Part shown: positions 16,348 through 26,080 of the stretch, one piece after another
How positions within the stretch are numbered: the stretch's first letter is position 1
Layout of the letters: each line of letters starts with the position of its first letter
DNA from: UBA2638 sp046293135
GTDB taxonomy: Bacteria; Pseudomonadota; Alphaproteobacteria; Micavibrionales; Micavibrionaceae
Assembly: GCA_046293135.1 (NCBI GenBank)
Contig: JBKBPR010000004.1
Coordinates: 62,001-126,000 of the forward strand
Direction of reading: 5' to 3'
Length of the DNA stretch: 64,000 bases
Notes under the pieces: generated by a model
The model's database searches: none
Told to the model about the DNA's origin: nothing
The model's input: the letters and a program-made list of their open reading frames with translations, nothing else
Position numbers and translations under genes: made by a program

Positions 16348-17796
16348 ATGGGGATTGATAATTACATCGACAGCGCGTTTCAACCGATTGCCAATGCGGC
16401 GGAAAGCATCGTGTTTTTCTCTGTGCCGTTTATGGGGCAGGATATAAAGATCATTTTGGTCTGGCTGGTTCTGGCGGCGCTGTTTTTCACCTTTTATCTT
16501 AATCTCGTCAATTTCCGCTATTTTCGATATGCGATAAATCTGGTGCGCGGGAAGTATGACAAGGACTCGCAAGATGGCGAGATTAGCCGTTTTCAGGCAT
16601 TGGCGGCATCACTATCGGGCACGGTTGGTCTGGGGAATATCGCCGGTGTGGCGGTGGCTGTTTCGGTCGGCGGCCCCGGCGCGACGGTCTGGATGATCCT
16701 GATGGGCTTGTTCTCGATGGCGACGAAATTCGCCGAGGTCACTGTCGGTGTGAAATATCGCCACCACCCTGATCCGTCCAATCCCGCTATGATTTCGGGC
16801 GGGCCGATGTATTATCTGCGCGATGCGTTTTCAAACCGTAATATGCCGAAGCTGGGCTTGTTCATGGCCGGATTATTTGCGGTGTGCTGTATCGGCGGGG
16901 CGTTTGGCGGCGGCAATATGTTTCAGGCCAACCAAGCCTATCAGCAAGCCTTGAACGTCACAGGCGGTGCGGAGAGCTTCCTCGCCGGAAAGGGCTGGCT
17001 GTTCGGATTGCTTTTGTCATTTATGGTCGGAATTGTGATTTTGGGCGGGCTGAAATCTATCGCCAATGTCGCCTCCAAGCTCGTACCCTTGATGGGCGCA
17101 GTTTATATGCTGGCGGGGCTGGTGGTGCTGGTGATTTTCTATCAGCAGATTCCATCCGCCGTTGTGATTATCATTGAGAGCGCCTTTACACTGGAAGCGG
17201 GATTTGGCGCATTGCTGGGGAGCATCCTGTTTGGCGTGCAGCGGGCGGCATTTTCGAATGAGGCGGGTTTAGGCTCTTCGCCGATTGTGCATTGTACGGC
17301 CAAAACCGATAGCCCCGTCTCGCAAGGCTTTGTGGCAATGCTGGGGCCGTTTATCGATACGGTTGTGATCTGTACGATGACAGCGCTGGTGATCGTTGTG
17401 ACGGGGGCTTATGCGAATGTCGATGGTATGAGCGGGGTTGATCTGACCTCCAATGCTTTTGCTTCGGGAATTTCGTGGTTTCCCTATGTTCTGGCGCTGA
17501 CGGTGTTCTTGTTTGCCTATTCGACAATGATTACATGGTCGTATTACGGTGAAAAGGCGCTGACCTATCTTTTCGGCGAGAACCGCACGATCAGCGTTTC
17601 TTACAAGCTGGCCTTTTGCTTTTTCGTGATTGTCGGCGCATCGGCGGAGCTATCCAGCATTCTGTCCTTTACTGATGCCATGATCTTGTCGATGGGTATT
17701 CCGAATATTATCGGGCTTTATATCCTCGCACCCGAGATCAAGCGGGAGCTAAAAGCCTATGTCGAAAAGGTGAAGGCGCAAGGTATTCGGATTTAA
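16348..17796 (+). CDS. Sodium:alanine symporter (AGCS family)
   Basis: A 482-residue inner-membrane carrier that brings in alanine or glycine with sodium. About 10-11 hydrophobic segments are present, with family signatures SGTVGLGNIAGVA, GGPGATVWMI, SGGPMYYL, FSNEAGLGSSPI and STMITWSYYGEK. Length fits the family. The start ATG follows a purine-rich GAGGGAGGG ribosome site. It is monocistronic, with a hairpin at 17856-17884 downstream. Confidence 0.94.
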   Translation: MGIDNYIDSAFQPIANAAESIVFFSVPFMGQDIKIILVWLVLAALFFTFYLNLVNFRYFRYAINLVRGKYDKDSQDGEISRFQALAASLSGTVGLGNIAGVAVAVSVGGPGATVWMILMGLFSMATKFAEVTVGVKYRHHPDPSNPAMISGGPMYYLRDAFSNRNMPKLGLFMAGLFAVCCIGGAFGGGNMFQANQAYQQALNVTGGAESFLAGKGWLFGLLLSFMVGIVILGGLKSIANVASKLVPLMGAVYMLAGLVVLVIFYQQIPSAVVIIIESAFTLEAGFGALLGSILFGVQRAAFSNEAGLGSSPIVHCTAKTDSPVSQGFVAMLGPFIDTVVICTMTALVIVVTGAYANVDGMSGVDLTSNAFASGISWFPYVLALTVFLFAYSTMITWSYYGEKALTYLFGENRTISVSYKLAFCFFVIVGASAELSSILSFTDAMILSMGIPNIIGLYILAPEIKRELKAYVEKVKAQGIRI

Positions 17797-17855
17797 TTTC
17801 TGAATATCCGGACATCTGAAGCTTGAACGGATAGGCGCGAAATATTGTCTTGAGA

Positions 17856-17884
17856 GGGGGCGTGAATTTTATTCACAGCCCCCT
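17856..17884 (+). terminator. Hairpin terminator after the symporter
   Basis: GGGGGCGTGAAT...ATTCACAGCCCCC forms a strong stem about 60 bases after the symporter stop; the following T-run is weak (TTGTCGT). Confidence 0.55.
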
Positions 17885-18039
17885 TGTCGTCTGAAACCCA
17901 CATCAGGATTGCGATTGAAATTTTATCCACGCTCTGCTGGGGAGATGTGGATAACTCTTTCTTGAGTGATGCGTTTTTTCGGTGTTCACTGCGGCATTCA
18001 AATTATCAAATTGCCAGAACTTTCGAAAGGCCGCGCGCG

Positions 18040-21000
18040 ATGAAAAAAAAGATCGACGATCACACTGTATCTGCTTCTGAGTCTCAGTCCCTTTCCGCTC
18101 AAAAAAATAAACGCAAAGCCGCGCCATTGACTGGCAAGGATGAGGTGGCCGTAAGCGATAAAGATAAAAGCGGGACAAGCGATATTCGTGCCCGTAAATT
18201 GGACGCTCTGCGCGATAAGGTCACTGCGGTAAAAGACACTGAGAGCAGTAATGGACGTAATGGCGATCAGGCGCAAAGCCCCGTCTTGCGCTCAAAGCCA
18301 TTGGGTAGCCTGAAAATCACCTCTGCGCCGAGCTCGAACATTGATGCGCTGGAATTGCCCGATATGGGCAGCACGTATTTGAATGACAATAGCGGCATTG
18401 CCGAGAGCCAAAACGAACATTTAGAGTCAAACACACAGGAGTCAGAGAGCGATATGCCCATGCTTTTTGCGCCTGCACGTGACCTTGCAACGATGCGTCG
18501 TGCGGATTTGCGTAACAAGGTAACTTATGGTGCGGCTGTATTTGTGACGTGGATATGGTTGGTATTTTGCGCGGCTTATATCTGGAGCGCGGGCGGGCAG
18601 CTGTCATGGTCGCCACAAGCCTTGGGTGCAATGCTGGCCGGAATTTTCGCGCCGCCGGCGCTGCTCTGGCTGATATTGGCCAATATAAATCGCCGTGCTG
18701 ATGTTAATCTTTATGCGGCGAGCTTGCGCGCCGAGTTGCAATCCATGTTGTTCCCGTCAGAGGAAAATGCGCGCGTTATCAATAAGGATATTGAAAATCT
18801 ATGCCGACAGGCTGCGGAAATTTCCATGGCTTCGAAATCCGTACTGAAATCCTTGCAGCGGGCACGGCAGGGCTTGCGCGTTGAAATGCGTGACTTTTCG
18901 GGCGTTTCCAAGAAGGCCGAGTTTCATATTGACCGCCTCGCCGGATCGCTGCAGGAGCGTACAGCCAAGCTGCAAAGCTTGACCGATGAGATTGAACAAC
19001 GCACGCAAGGCATCGATCAAACCACGCAAGCGGGCGCAGAGGCTTGGGATAAGGCGGCGCAAAAGGTATTGGAGCGCGCTGGCGCGGTGGAAGTCATTTT
19101 GGGCAAAGGGACAGAGCAGCTTTTGAGCGCGGCGGATAAGGCCAAGGAAAAGGCGGCTTCTATCCAGACCCAGCTGGAGCGCAATAATGCGGTGCTTGAA
19201 GCATCGGTTGAAAAGGCGGCGAGCAAGTTGGATGAGTTGAGCGGCAATATCTCGGAACATCATAAAGGTCTTGATGAGGCGGTGATGAAAATCTCACAGC
19301 AAACGCAAAGCCTTGGTTCGGTGATCAAGGATCATGTCCGCGATCTGGAAGAGGTTACACAAAATGCGATGGATGTGATTGGCCGCTCCGGTGAGGTGAT
19401 GCGCGCGAATAAGGATGAGATGGAGAAGGCTGGGGATAACTTGTCCTATCAGGCAGAACGCATTAGTGACAGCGTTATGAGCTCTGTATTGGAGCTGGAT
19501 AAGGTTGTGGATAAGATTGTGGATGAGTCCTCCCGTATCGAAACCCGCGTTGAGGAAAAGGTCGAGAAATTGCGTGAGACTGTGTCCGGTATCGGCGATG
19601 AGGCTGATACAATCGAACAGGCTGGGCATGCAGCGGCGCACAAATTGGGCGAGGCGCTTTCATTGGCGCTTTCCGGTGCGGAAAATATCGGTTCAGCCGT
19701 GCGCCGCGCTGTCGAGGCTTTGGATAAGTCCGCGAAAGAAGCCGAAAGTAAGGCAGGAAGCATTACGCAAGAAACTGTTGAGGCTGTGAGCGCCCTATCA
19801 GAGGCTGGTCAAATGAGTGCTGGGCAACTTCGCGAGTTGATTGCTCTTTTAGAAAAGAGCTGTGAGCAGATCGAAAAAACCTCGGCCATGACCGGAGCAA
19901 CTGTTGGTCAGCTTGAAAATACCGTGCAAACGCAAGAGGAGAAAATCAATCTTGCGGTGGTGAGTCTGAAGGAAAGAGTTGAGGCTGTAAAAGTGGTCTT
20001 GGAAGATCCGTTACAAGAAATTCGTACCGTTATCCAAGATGTAGACTCACGCCATGAGCAAATCGAGACAACACTCTCCCGCCGGATTTCCGATTTGAAC
20101 GAGGCTTCGGAAAAGGCTGTCAATCGCGCCGAAACGATCAGAGAAACATTGCGCGGGCAAGCGCAGGAGATTGCAACGCTTTCCGGTCAGGTGTCGGGTA
20201 ATTCAAGAACCATCACCGAACAAATTTCCCAGCAACGTAACTCGCTTAATGTTCAGGTGAAAGACACGCTTGAAAGCATTGAACTTGTTCGTAAATCTTT
20301 GGGTATGCAATCAGAGCAATTGGAGTCCGTTTCGGTTAAAGCGATTGCGGGTATGAAAGGCTTTGTCGAGCAAATCAGCGCCAGAGCTGATGATATCACA
20401 CAGTTTACGACGCAAGCCTTTACCGATCTGCAAGGGATTGATCAATCGCTCGACGGGAAAATTTTGCTGCTGAAGCGGCAAGCGGATAATGCGATGGAAT
20501 CAGTTGTCAGCGTTAAACAAGCGCTTGAGAATTCCGCCCGCGATATCGAGCCTGTTTATCTGCGCGCGATTGAGCAAGCTGAAGATGCGCATAGCCGTTT
20601 TGAGAAGCTGAAAGCCGGATTTGAATTATCGACCGATAGCAATCTTGAAAAAATGCACCAGATCGGGATTTTGTTTGATGAGCGTTTGCAGCAGCTTAAA
20701 TCTGGCTCTGATAGTGCGGCTGAGGTTTTGGAAAGCTCCAGTTCCATGCTCAAGAAACGCGTTGAGGATATCGAGCAGGCTGCATCTTCGGCGCATGAGA
20801 AAATTGATGAGGTTTCTTGTGCCTTGAAAGATCAAAAGACCGATATTCACCTTTTGACGGATCAGGCTATTTTGCGGGTTGAGGGCGTGCAAAAGGTCAT
20901 CAATGAGCAGTTCCATGAGCTCTCAGAATCAGTTGGTCAAGCCATTACGCAGCTTGAAGATGTCGGTAGCAACTTTGTTCGCAAGTCGCAAAGTGTTAAT

Positions 21001-21990
21001 GACGCTGCGGATTCTGCGACATCAAGTCTGGAGGTAGCCAGTGAAAAAGCGCGCAATGAAGTTGCTGCCTATGAAAGCGCTTCCTCTAAAACGCTCGCCC
21101 ATACATCCGAAATGGTGAGCGCGATGAAAGGTGAGGCCGATAAGCTTTTGGAACAGGCCAATGAAAGTTTGATGGCTTTACGTAAGGCTGGGGATAGCTT
21201 TGCTGTCCGCGCCCGTGAAGTGGCCGAACAGATGAAAGCCTCGCTCAATGTGTCGGAAAGCTATGGCCAGCAATTGCGGGCGCAAGCGGCTCTGATATCC
21301 AATGCCTCTGCGGAAACGGCTGAAAATCTGAGCAGGTCGATATCTTATTTGAGCGATAAGGTTGCGGATGTCGGGCAGGCCGCCAATGATGTGGGTGTAC
21401 GTATCGAAAAATCCCGCCGTAACCTCTCAGAGGAATCGGAGCGCCTGCTGATGGTGTCAACGGAAACGCTCGAAACCGTCAACCGCGCCTCGCAGACATT
21501 CGGCAAGCAATCAGAATCACTGTTCAAGGCCTCCGAAGATGCACGGAAATTTGCTGAAAAGATAGCTGCGACACAGATCCGTTCACAACGCGATGCGTTC
21601 ATGTCTTCGGCCAAATTCGTGATTGAAAGCCTGCATTCGCTCTCGGTTGACCTGACGCGGATGATGAAGGGTGAGGTTTCCGAAAAAACGTGGAAGTCTT
21701 TCCAGAAGGGCGATGTTGCAGCCTTTACCAGAAAGCTTGTGCAGATTGAAACAGAAATGCCGATTGAAAAGGCACGGGAAAAATTCGCCGATGATAGTGA
21801 ATTCCGTACATACGTACAGCGCTATATTCGTCAATTCGAGGAGCTTTTCGATCAGGCGACCGAAAACGATCATGGTGCGTTGTTAACTTCGACGTTTGCT
21901 TCGAGCGAAATCGGAAAGCTTTATCAGATTTTGTGCTCAATCTCCGGAAAGGATACAAAATTTGATGATAGCCTGTTAAAAGCCTCTTAA
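18040..21990 (+). CDS. Giant coiled-coil membrane protein, possible polar landmark
   Basis: A protein of about 1316 residues. The N-terminal 150 residues are hydrophilic and low complexity; two hydrophobic segments follow at about 165-187 and 194-216, then roughly 950 residues of continuous helical coiled coil, rich in Ala, Glu, Lys, Gln and Ser, and a globular C-terminus from about residue 1185 (SAKFVIESLHSLSVDLTRMM). This plan, a two-segment membrane anchor and a very long coiled coil, is that of alphaproteobacterial polar/growth-pole proteins such as TipN and GPR; the resemblance is architectural, not proven homology. The start at 18040 (MKKKIDD) was preferred to a TTG at 17884 because the intervening residues look non-coding. 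Confidence 0.7.
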   Translation: MKKKIDDHTVSASESQSLSAQKNKRKAAPLTGKDEVAVSDKDKSGTSDIRARKLDALRDKVTAVKDTESSNGRNGDQAQSPVLRSKPLGSLKITSAPSSNIDALELPDMGSTYLNDNSGIAESQNEHLESNTQESESDMPMLFAPARDLATMRRADLRNKVTYGAAVFVTWIWLVFCAAYIWSAGGQLSWSPQALGAMLAGIFAPPALLWLILANINRRADVNLYAASLRAELQSMLFPSEENARVINKDIENLCRQAAEISMASKSVLKSLQRARQGLRVEMRDFSGVSKKAEFHIDRLAGSLQERTAKLQSLTDEIEQRTQGIDQTTQAGAEAWDKAAQKVLERAGAVEVILGKGTEQLLSAADKAKEKAASIQTQLERNNAVLEASVEKAASKLDELSGNISEHHKGLDEAVMKISQQTQSLGSVIKDHVRDLEEVTQNAMDVIGRSGEVMRANKDEMEKAGDNLSYQAERISDSVMSSVLELDKVVDKIVDESSRIETRVEEKVEKLRETVSGIGDEADTIEQAGHAAAHKLGEALSLALSGAENIGSAVRRAVEALDKSAKEAESKAGSITQETVEAVSALSEAGQMSAGQLRELIALLEKSCEQIEKTSAMTGATVGQLENTVQTQEEKINLAVVSLKERVEAVKVVLEDPLQEIRTVIQDVDSRHEQIETTLSRRISDLNEASEKAVNRAETIRETLRGQAQEIATLSGQVSGNSRTITEQISQQRNSLNVQVKDTLESIELVRKSLGMQSEQLESVSVKAIAGMKGFVEQISARADDITQFTTQAFTDLQGIDQSLDGKILLLKRQADNAMESVVSVKQALENSARDIEPVYLRAIEQAEDAHSRFEKLKAGFELSTDSNLEKMHQIGILFDERLQQLKSGSDSAAEVLESSSSMLKKRVEDIEQAASSAHEKIDEVSCALKDQKTDIHLLTDQAILRVEGVQKVINEQFHELSESVGQAITQLEDVGSNFVRKSQSVNDAADSATSSLEVASEKARNEVAAYESASSKTLAHTSEMVSAMKGEADKLLEQANESLMALRKAGDSFAVRAREVAEQMKASLNVSESYGQQLRAQAALISNASAETAENLSRSISYLSDKVADVGQAANDVGVRIEKSRRNLSEESERLLMVSTETLETVNRASQTFGKQSESLFKASEDARKFAEKIAATQIRSQRDAFMSSAKFVIESLHSLSVDLTRMMKGEVSEKTWKSFQKGDVAAFTRKLVQIETEMPIEKAREKFADDSEFRTYVQRYIRQFEELFDQATENDHGALLTSTFASSEIGKLYQILCSISGKDTKFDDSLLKAS

Positions 21991-22101
21991 GACTTTTGAT
22001 GGTAAAACGAATAAAGGTGATTGATTGTCGCGGGTATTGCGATCATAATTTCCCTTGAGCATGGCTTATTAGTTTTTTCGAATAAAGGCGAGTTTAGACG
22101 C

Positions 22102-23040
22102 ATGACAGTGACGAAATTTTGTCAGGGTATTTCCGATATTTCTGATAGTTACAGCGGATTTATTATCGACCAATGGGGCGTTTTGCACTCTGGCGAAAAG
22201 ATATTTGACGGCGCGATTGAATGTTTGAAGGAGCTGAAATCGCGCAATAAATATGTCATCATTCTTTCAAATTCGGGAAAAACCGCTGAGGCCAATATCG
22301 AGCGGCTCAAAAGCATGGGGCTACCGAGCAATCTTTATGATGTGATTGTAACCTCCGGCGAGATGACCTATCAGGGGCTTAAAAACCAGTCTGAGGGCGT
22401 GTTTAAGGATATTGGCAAGAAATGCTATCTGATCAGCCGTGGCGGTGATCATTCGATTGTTGATGGGCTTGATATTGAGGTTGTTGATGAGGTCAATGAC
22501 GCGGATTTCCTGATTATCAGCGGTACGGACGCGCCGGAAAAAACGCTGGAAGATTATGAGCCTGCGCTGCGCAAGGCGGCGCAAAAGCGGCTTAAGGCGC
22601 TCTGTGCCAACCCCGACAGCTTGGCGATTATCGGTATGAGCTCCGTTATGGGGCCGGGGACTTTGGCGCGTCGTTATCAGGATTTCGGCGGCGTTGTCCA
22701 TTATATTGGCAAGCCGCATCAGCCGATTTTTCAGCATTGTATGAGAATTTTGCTGGAGCAGGGGATTTATCCGGGACAAACCGTGATGATCGGTGATGCA
22801 ATGGCGCATGATATTATCGGCGGGTCTATGGCCAATATTGACACCTGCTTTGTGAAATCAGGGCTGCACGCCAGCGCGTTTAAAAACGTCAAGGATCGCG
22901 TGGAATTGAACAAGGCTTTGCAGCTGCTCGCGGCGCAGTTTAACAATGTACGCCCGAATTATATGGTTAATAAGCTGGTCTGGGGCGCGCCCTTGCCTGA
23001 CCGTAAGCACAAGAAACGCGCAGCAACGGGGCGGCGTTAA
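22102..23040 (+). CDS. HAD-superfamily class IIA phosphatase
   Basis: About 312 residues of the NagD-like class IIA HAD hydrolases (the alphaproteobacterial TIGR01459-type group). The first motif is FIIDQWGVLHSG (where many members have DxDGVL; the second Asp position is Trp/Gly here, as usual in this group), motif II is ILSNSG, and motif IV is GDAMAHDIIGG. A phosphate ester substrate is expected but unknown. The ATG at 22102 has a fair ribosome site; a TTG at 22021 is less likely. Confidence 0.85.
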   Translation: MTVTKFCQGISDISDSYSGFIIDQWGVLHSGEKIFDGAIECLKELKSRNKYVIILSNSGKTAEANIERLKSMGLPSNLYDVIVTSGEMTYQGLKNQSEGVFKDIGKKCYLISRGGDHSIVDGLDIEVVDEVNDADFLIISGTDAPEKTLEDYEPALRKAAQKRLKALCANPDSLAIIGMSSVMGPGTLARRYQDFGGVVHYIGKPHQPIFQHCMRILLEQGIYPGQTVMIGDAMAHDIIGGSMANIDTCFVKSGLHASAFKNVKDRVELNKALQLLAAQFNNVRPNYMVNKLVWGAPLPDRKHKKRAATGRR

Positions 23041-23115
23041 AGTGCGATTATAATCAATTCTTTTATAGATGTTATATCGGCTGTACGTGCGGCTGTACGT
23101 ATCTGTCGTTGAGGA

Positions 23116-24111
23116 CTACAGCTTTCTGCTTTTGTAAAATTCCTGCAGCGTCGGGGGTGGCAACAGGATTTCCATTGCGGCTTTGATATCCGGCAGGGCT
23201 TTGAGCGCGGCTTCCTCACCCAGCGCGATCAATTCATCAGCCTTTTCAAATTCCAATAGTCCGATATGGCCGATTTCCGGTTTGATATGAACATCGGGGG
23301 GATCGCCCGCAAGCCGTGAGCGCGTCAAGCGGTCTTGCATAATATTGAGAGCGGAAACCATCACGCCGAAAAGGCTGGGGCTATTTTCTTCGCGGCGGAA
23401 CAAGCGCCGCGTCACGCCTGAACGCTTGAAAATAGACTGCTTTTCGGGCGGAATATCTTCATCGTCAAACATGTCAAAGCCTGTGATTTTCTGATATTTC
23501 TTGTCGGGCTCGGAGGCTTTGCCGATCAAATCGCCATGCAAATCGACGGCGATCGTCATTCTTGCGCCCATGGACTGGCAGGGCGAGACAGGCACGGGGT
23601 TGACCAGAGCGCCATCGACAAGGAATCTGTGATTGATCTCAATAGGTGGGAAAACGCCGGGCAGCGCAAAAGAGGCCATCATCGCCTGTGTGAGAGGGCC
23701 TTTGCGCAGCCAAACCTCATGTCCTGTTTTAAGATCGGAGGCTAAGGCTATGAAAGGATAGGGTAAATCCTCGATCATTATGTCGCTGAAATGCTCATCC
23801 ATCAATTTGTGCAGCCGATTCCCGCCGATCAATCCGGCGCTGCGGACACGGACATCAAGATAGGATAAGATATTGATACGGTTGAGGGATTTCGCCCAAG
23901 CCTCTAAATCTTCGAGCTTGCCGGCCAGATAGCTGCCGCCGACAACAGCGCCGATGGAGCTGCCCGAAACAATGCTGGGGTGAATGCCGTAGCGGATCAG
24001 AACCTTTAAGACCCCGATATGCGCAAAGCCCTTGGCCAGCCCGCTTCCCAAAGCCAGCCCGACACCCTTAATCCCTTTTTCCGGCGGTAAGCCGGGTAAT
24101 TCGCCATCCAT
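23116..24111 (-). CDS. Patatin-like phospholipase (RssA type)
   Basis: A 331-residue serine hydrolase. It has the GxGxxxG-type oxyanion region (GSGLAKGFAHIGVL), the nucleophile motif GSSIG, and the catalytic Asp in VDGALVNPVP. It differs strongly from the island patatin at 11404, belonging to the compact RssA/NTE-type bacterial group. The substrate is unknown. It is divergent from the ABC exporter with about 120 bases between. Confidence 0.88.
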   Translation of the reverse strand: MDGELPGLPPEKGIKGVGLALGSGLAKGFAHIGVLKVLIRYGIHPSIVSGSSIGAVVGGSYLAGKLEDLEAWAKSLNRINILSYLDVRVRSAGLIGGNRLHKLMDEHFSDIMIEDLPYPFIALASDLKTGHEVWLRKGPLTQAMMASFALPGVFPPIEINHRFLVDGALVNPVPVSPCQSMGARMTIAVDLHGDLIGKASEPDKKYQKITGFDMFDDEDIPPEKQSIFKRSGVTRRLFRREENSPSLFGVMVSALNIMQDRLTRSRLAGDPPDVHIKPEIGHIGLLEFEKADELIALGEEAALKALPDIKAAMEILLPPPTLQEFYKSRKL

Positions 24112-24234
24112 GATATAGTTCGATTATTTGTAAAGTTTGGTTATTTCTGTTGAGTAATTTGCATCAAACGCTATTGTTCTTGAGAAACAGTTTATCACAC
24201 AAATTTTAGAAAACGTAAAACAAGAACTGCTGCA

Positions 24235-26049
24235 ATGCCGCAAGATCATAACAACTTTGTTTCCCCTGAAATCTCGAAAATATCTGAAATTTCGGAAATA
24301 CAAGCCTCAGAACAATCGAAAACAACAGCGGCGCTGCTCAAAAGACTGCTGAAGACCTATCTTTTGCCGCATTGGAAGATGCTGCTGGTTTCGCTGCTGT
24401 TCATGGTTGTGGCGGCGGGGATGACGGCGGCAATTGCCCAGTTGATGCAGCCCGTGCTGGATGATGTTCTGGTCGATCAGGATGCGGCGCGGATTATTCC
24501 TGTGGCCTTGGCGGTGTTTTGCGCGTTTTTTCTGCGCGGTTTGACGACCTATATCCACACGATTATGACTGTTCGGATCGGTCAGGCGATTGTCGGCGAT
24601 ATCCAGCGGGATTTGTTCAATAAATTCATGACGCTGGATCTGGCTTTTTTTCATGCCAATCCGAGCGGCCAACTGCTTTCCAGAGTGGTCAATGATGTCA
24701 ATGTGATGCGCATTGCCGTGGCTGATAGCGTTACGGGCTTTGGCAAGAACGTCCTGACGCTGTTATTTCTGGTGGCGGTGATGGTCTATCAGGACTGGAA
24801 ACTGACCATGATCGCCTTTGTGATCATGCCCTTTGCGACCGGGTTTGTGATTTATCTTGGGCGGCGTTTGCGCAAGGTTTCGGGGCGGACGCAAGATGAG
24901 ATGGCGCGGCTATCCGATATGCTCTCGCAGATTTTTCAAGGCATTCGGCAGGTCAAGGCCTATGGCATGGAAGAGCATGAGAAAACCCGCGCTGGAGCGG
25001 CGATTCTCAAGGTGCGCTCGCTTAACGTCAAGGCCTCGGCCTTGAGCAACCTTTCCACCCCCGTCAATGAAATTCTGGTCGGGCTGGTGCTGATGGGCGT
25101 GATTATCTATGGCGGCTATCAAACCGCACAAGGCGCGATGACAGCGGGGCAGCTGGCGGCCTTTCTGGCGGCTTTTATTATGGCGTATGAGCCGATGAAA
25201 AAGCTGGCGCGGCTCAATAATGCTATCCAGATGGGGTTGGGCGCGGCGGAGCGTGTTTTTGGCCTGATGGACACGCCAAGCGCCATTCGCGATAAGCCGC
25301 AAGCGCAGAGTCTGGATTCAAATGCGCCTGAAATCGTATTCGATGATGTTGAATTTCAATATGAAGAAACAGGGTTTAAGGCTTTGAACTCAATAAATTT
25401 TACGGCGCAGGCGGGCAAGGTTCTTGCGCTGGTGGGGCCTTCGGGCGGCGGTAAGAGTACGATCATCAACCTGATCCCGCGCTTTTATGATGTGCATGGC
25501 GGCGCGATACGGGTCAATGGCGTTGATGTGCGCGATTATGCGGCGCAATCTCTGCGCGCCCATATCGCGCTTGTATCGCAGGATATCACGATTTTCGATG
25601 ATACGATTTTGAACAATATTCGCTATGGCCGCTTTGATGCGAGCGATGAGGAAGTCTTGGCCGCCGCGCAAAGCGCCCATGCTCACGACTTTATCACGCA
25701 GATGGCGGAGGGGTATCAGACCGTTCTGGGCGAAGATGGTGTGCGGCTGTCGGGCGGTCAACGCCAGCGCATAGCCATTGCCCGCGCAATCTTGCGCAAT
25801 GCGCCGATTTTACTGCTCGATGAGGCGACCTCGGCGCTGGACAATGAATCCGAACAGGCCGTGCAAAAGGCGCTGGAAAAGCTGGAAAAAGGGCGCACAA
25901 CCATCGTGATCGCGCACCGCCTCTCGACTGTGCAAAAGGCGGATATGATCCTTGTGCTTGATAAGGGGCAGATTGTCGAGCAAGGCACGCATGATGCGCT
26001 GATCGCGCAAAACGGGCTATATACCAAGATGTACCATGCCGGATTATAA
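24235..26049 (+). CDS. msbA: ABC exporter, MsbA type
   Basis: A 604-residue half-transporter with six membrane segments (about residues 40-330) fused to an ATPase. Walker A is GPSGGGKST (about 402), the signature LSGGQRQR (about 506), Walker B ILLLDEATS (about 525), and the H-loop IAHRLS. It is most like MsbA, the lipid A/lipid flippase; exporters of other substrates look alike. The N-terminus has a small Ile-Ser repeat (ISKISEISEI). The following hydrolase gene begins 31 bases later and may be co-transcribed. Confidence 0.85.
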   Translation: MPQDHNNFVSPEISKISEISEIQASEQSKTTAALLKRLLKTYLLPHWKMLLVSLLFMVVAAGMTAAIAQLMQPVLDDVLVDQDAARIIPVALAVFCAFFLRGLTTYIHTIMTVRIGQAIVGDIQRDLFNKFMTLDLAFFHANPSGQLLSRVVNDVNVMRIAVADSVTGFGKNVLTLLFLVAVMVYQDWKLTMIAFVIMPFATGFVIYLGRRLRKVSGRTQDEMARLSDMLSQIFQGIRQVKAYGMEEHEKTRAGAAILKVRSLNVKASALSNLSTPVNEILVGLVLMGVIIYGGYQTAQGAMTAGQLAAFLAAFIMAYEPMKKLARLNNAIQMGLGAAERVFGLMDTPSAIRDKPQAQSLDSNAPEIVFDDVEFQYEETGFKALNSINFTAQAGKVLALVGPSGGGKSTIINLIPRFYDVHGGAIRVNGVDVRDYAAQSLRAHIALVSQDITIFDDTILNNIRYGRFDASDEEVLAAAQSAHAHDFITQMAEGYQTVLGEDGVRLSGGQRQRIAIARAILRNAPILLLDEATSALDNESEQAVQKALEKLEKGRTTIVIAHRLSTVQKADMILVLDKGQIVEQGTHDALIAQNGLYTKMYHAGL

Positions 26050-26080
26050 TCTTGATTATGATGATTGTTGATGGGTTGTG

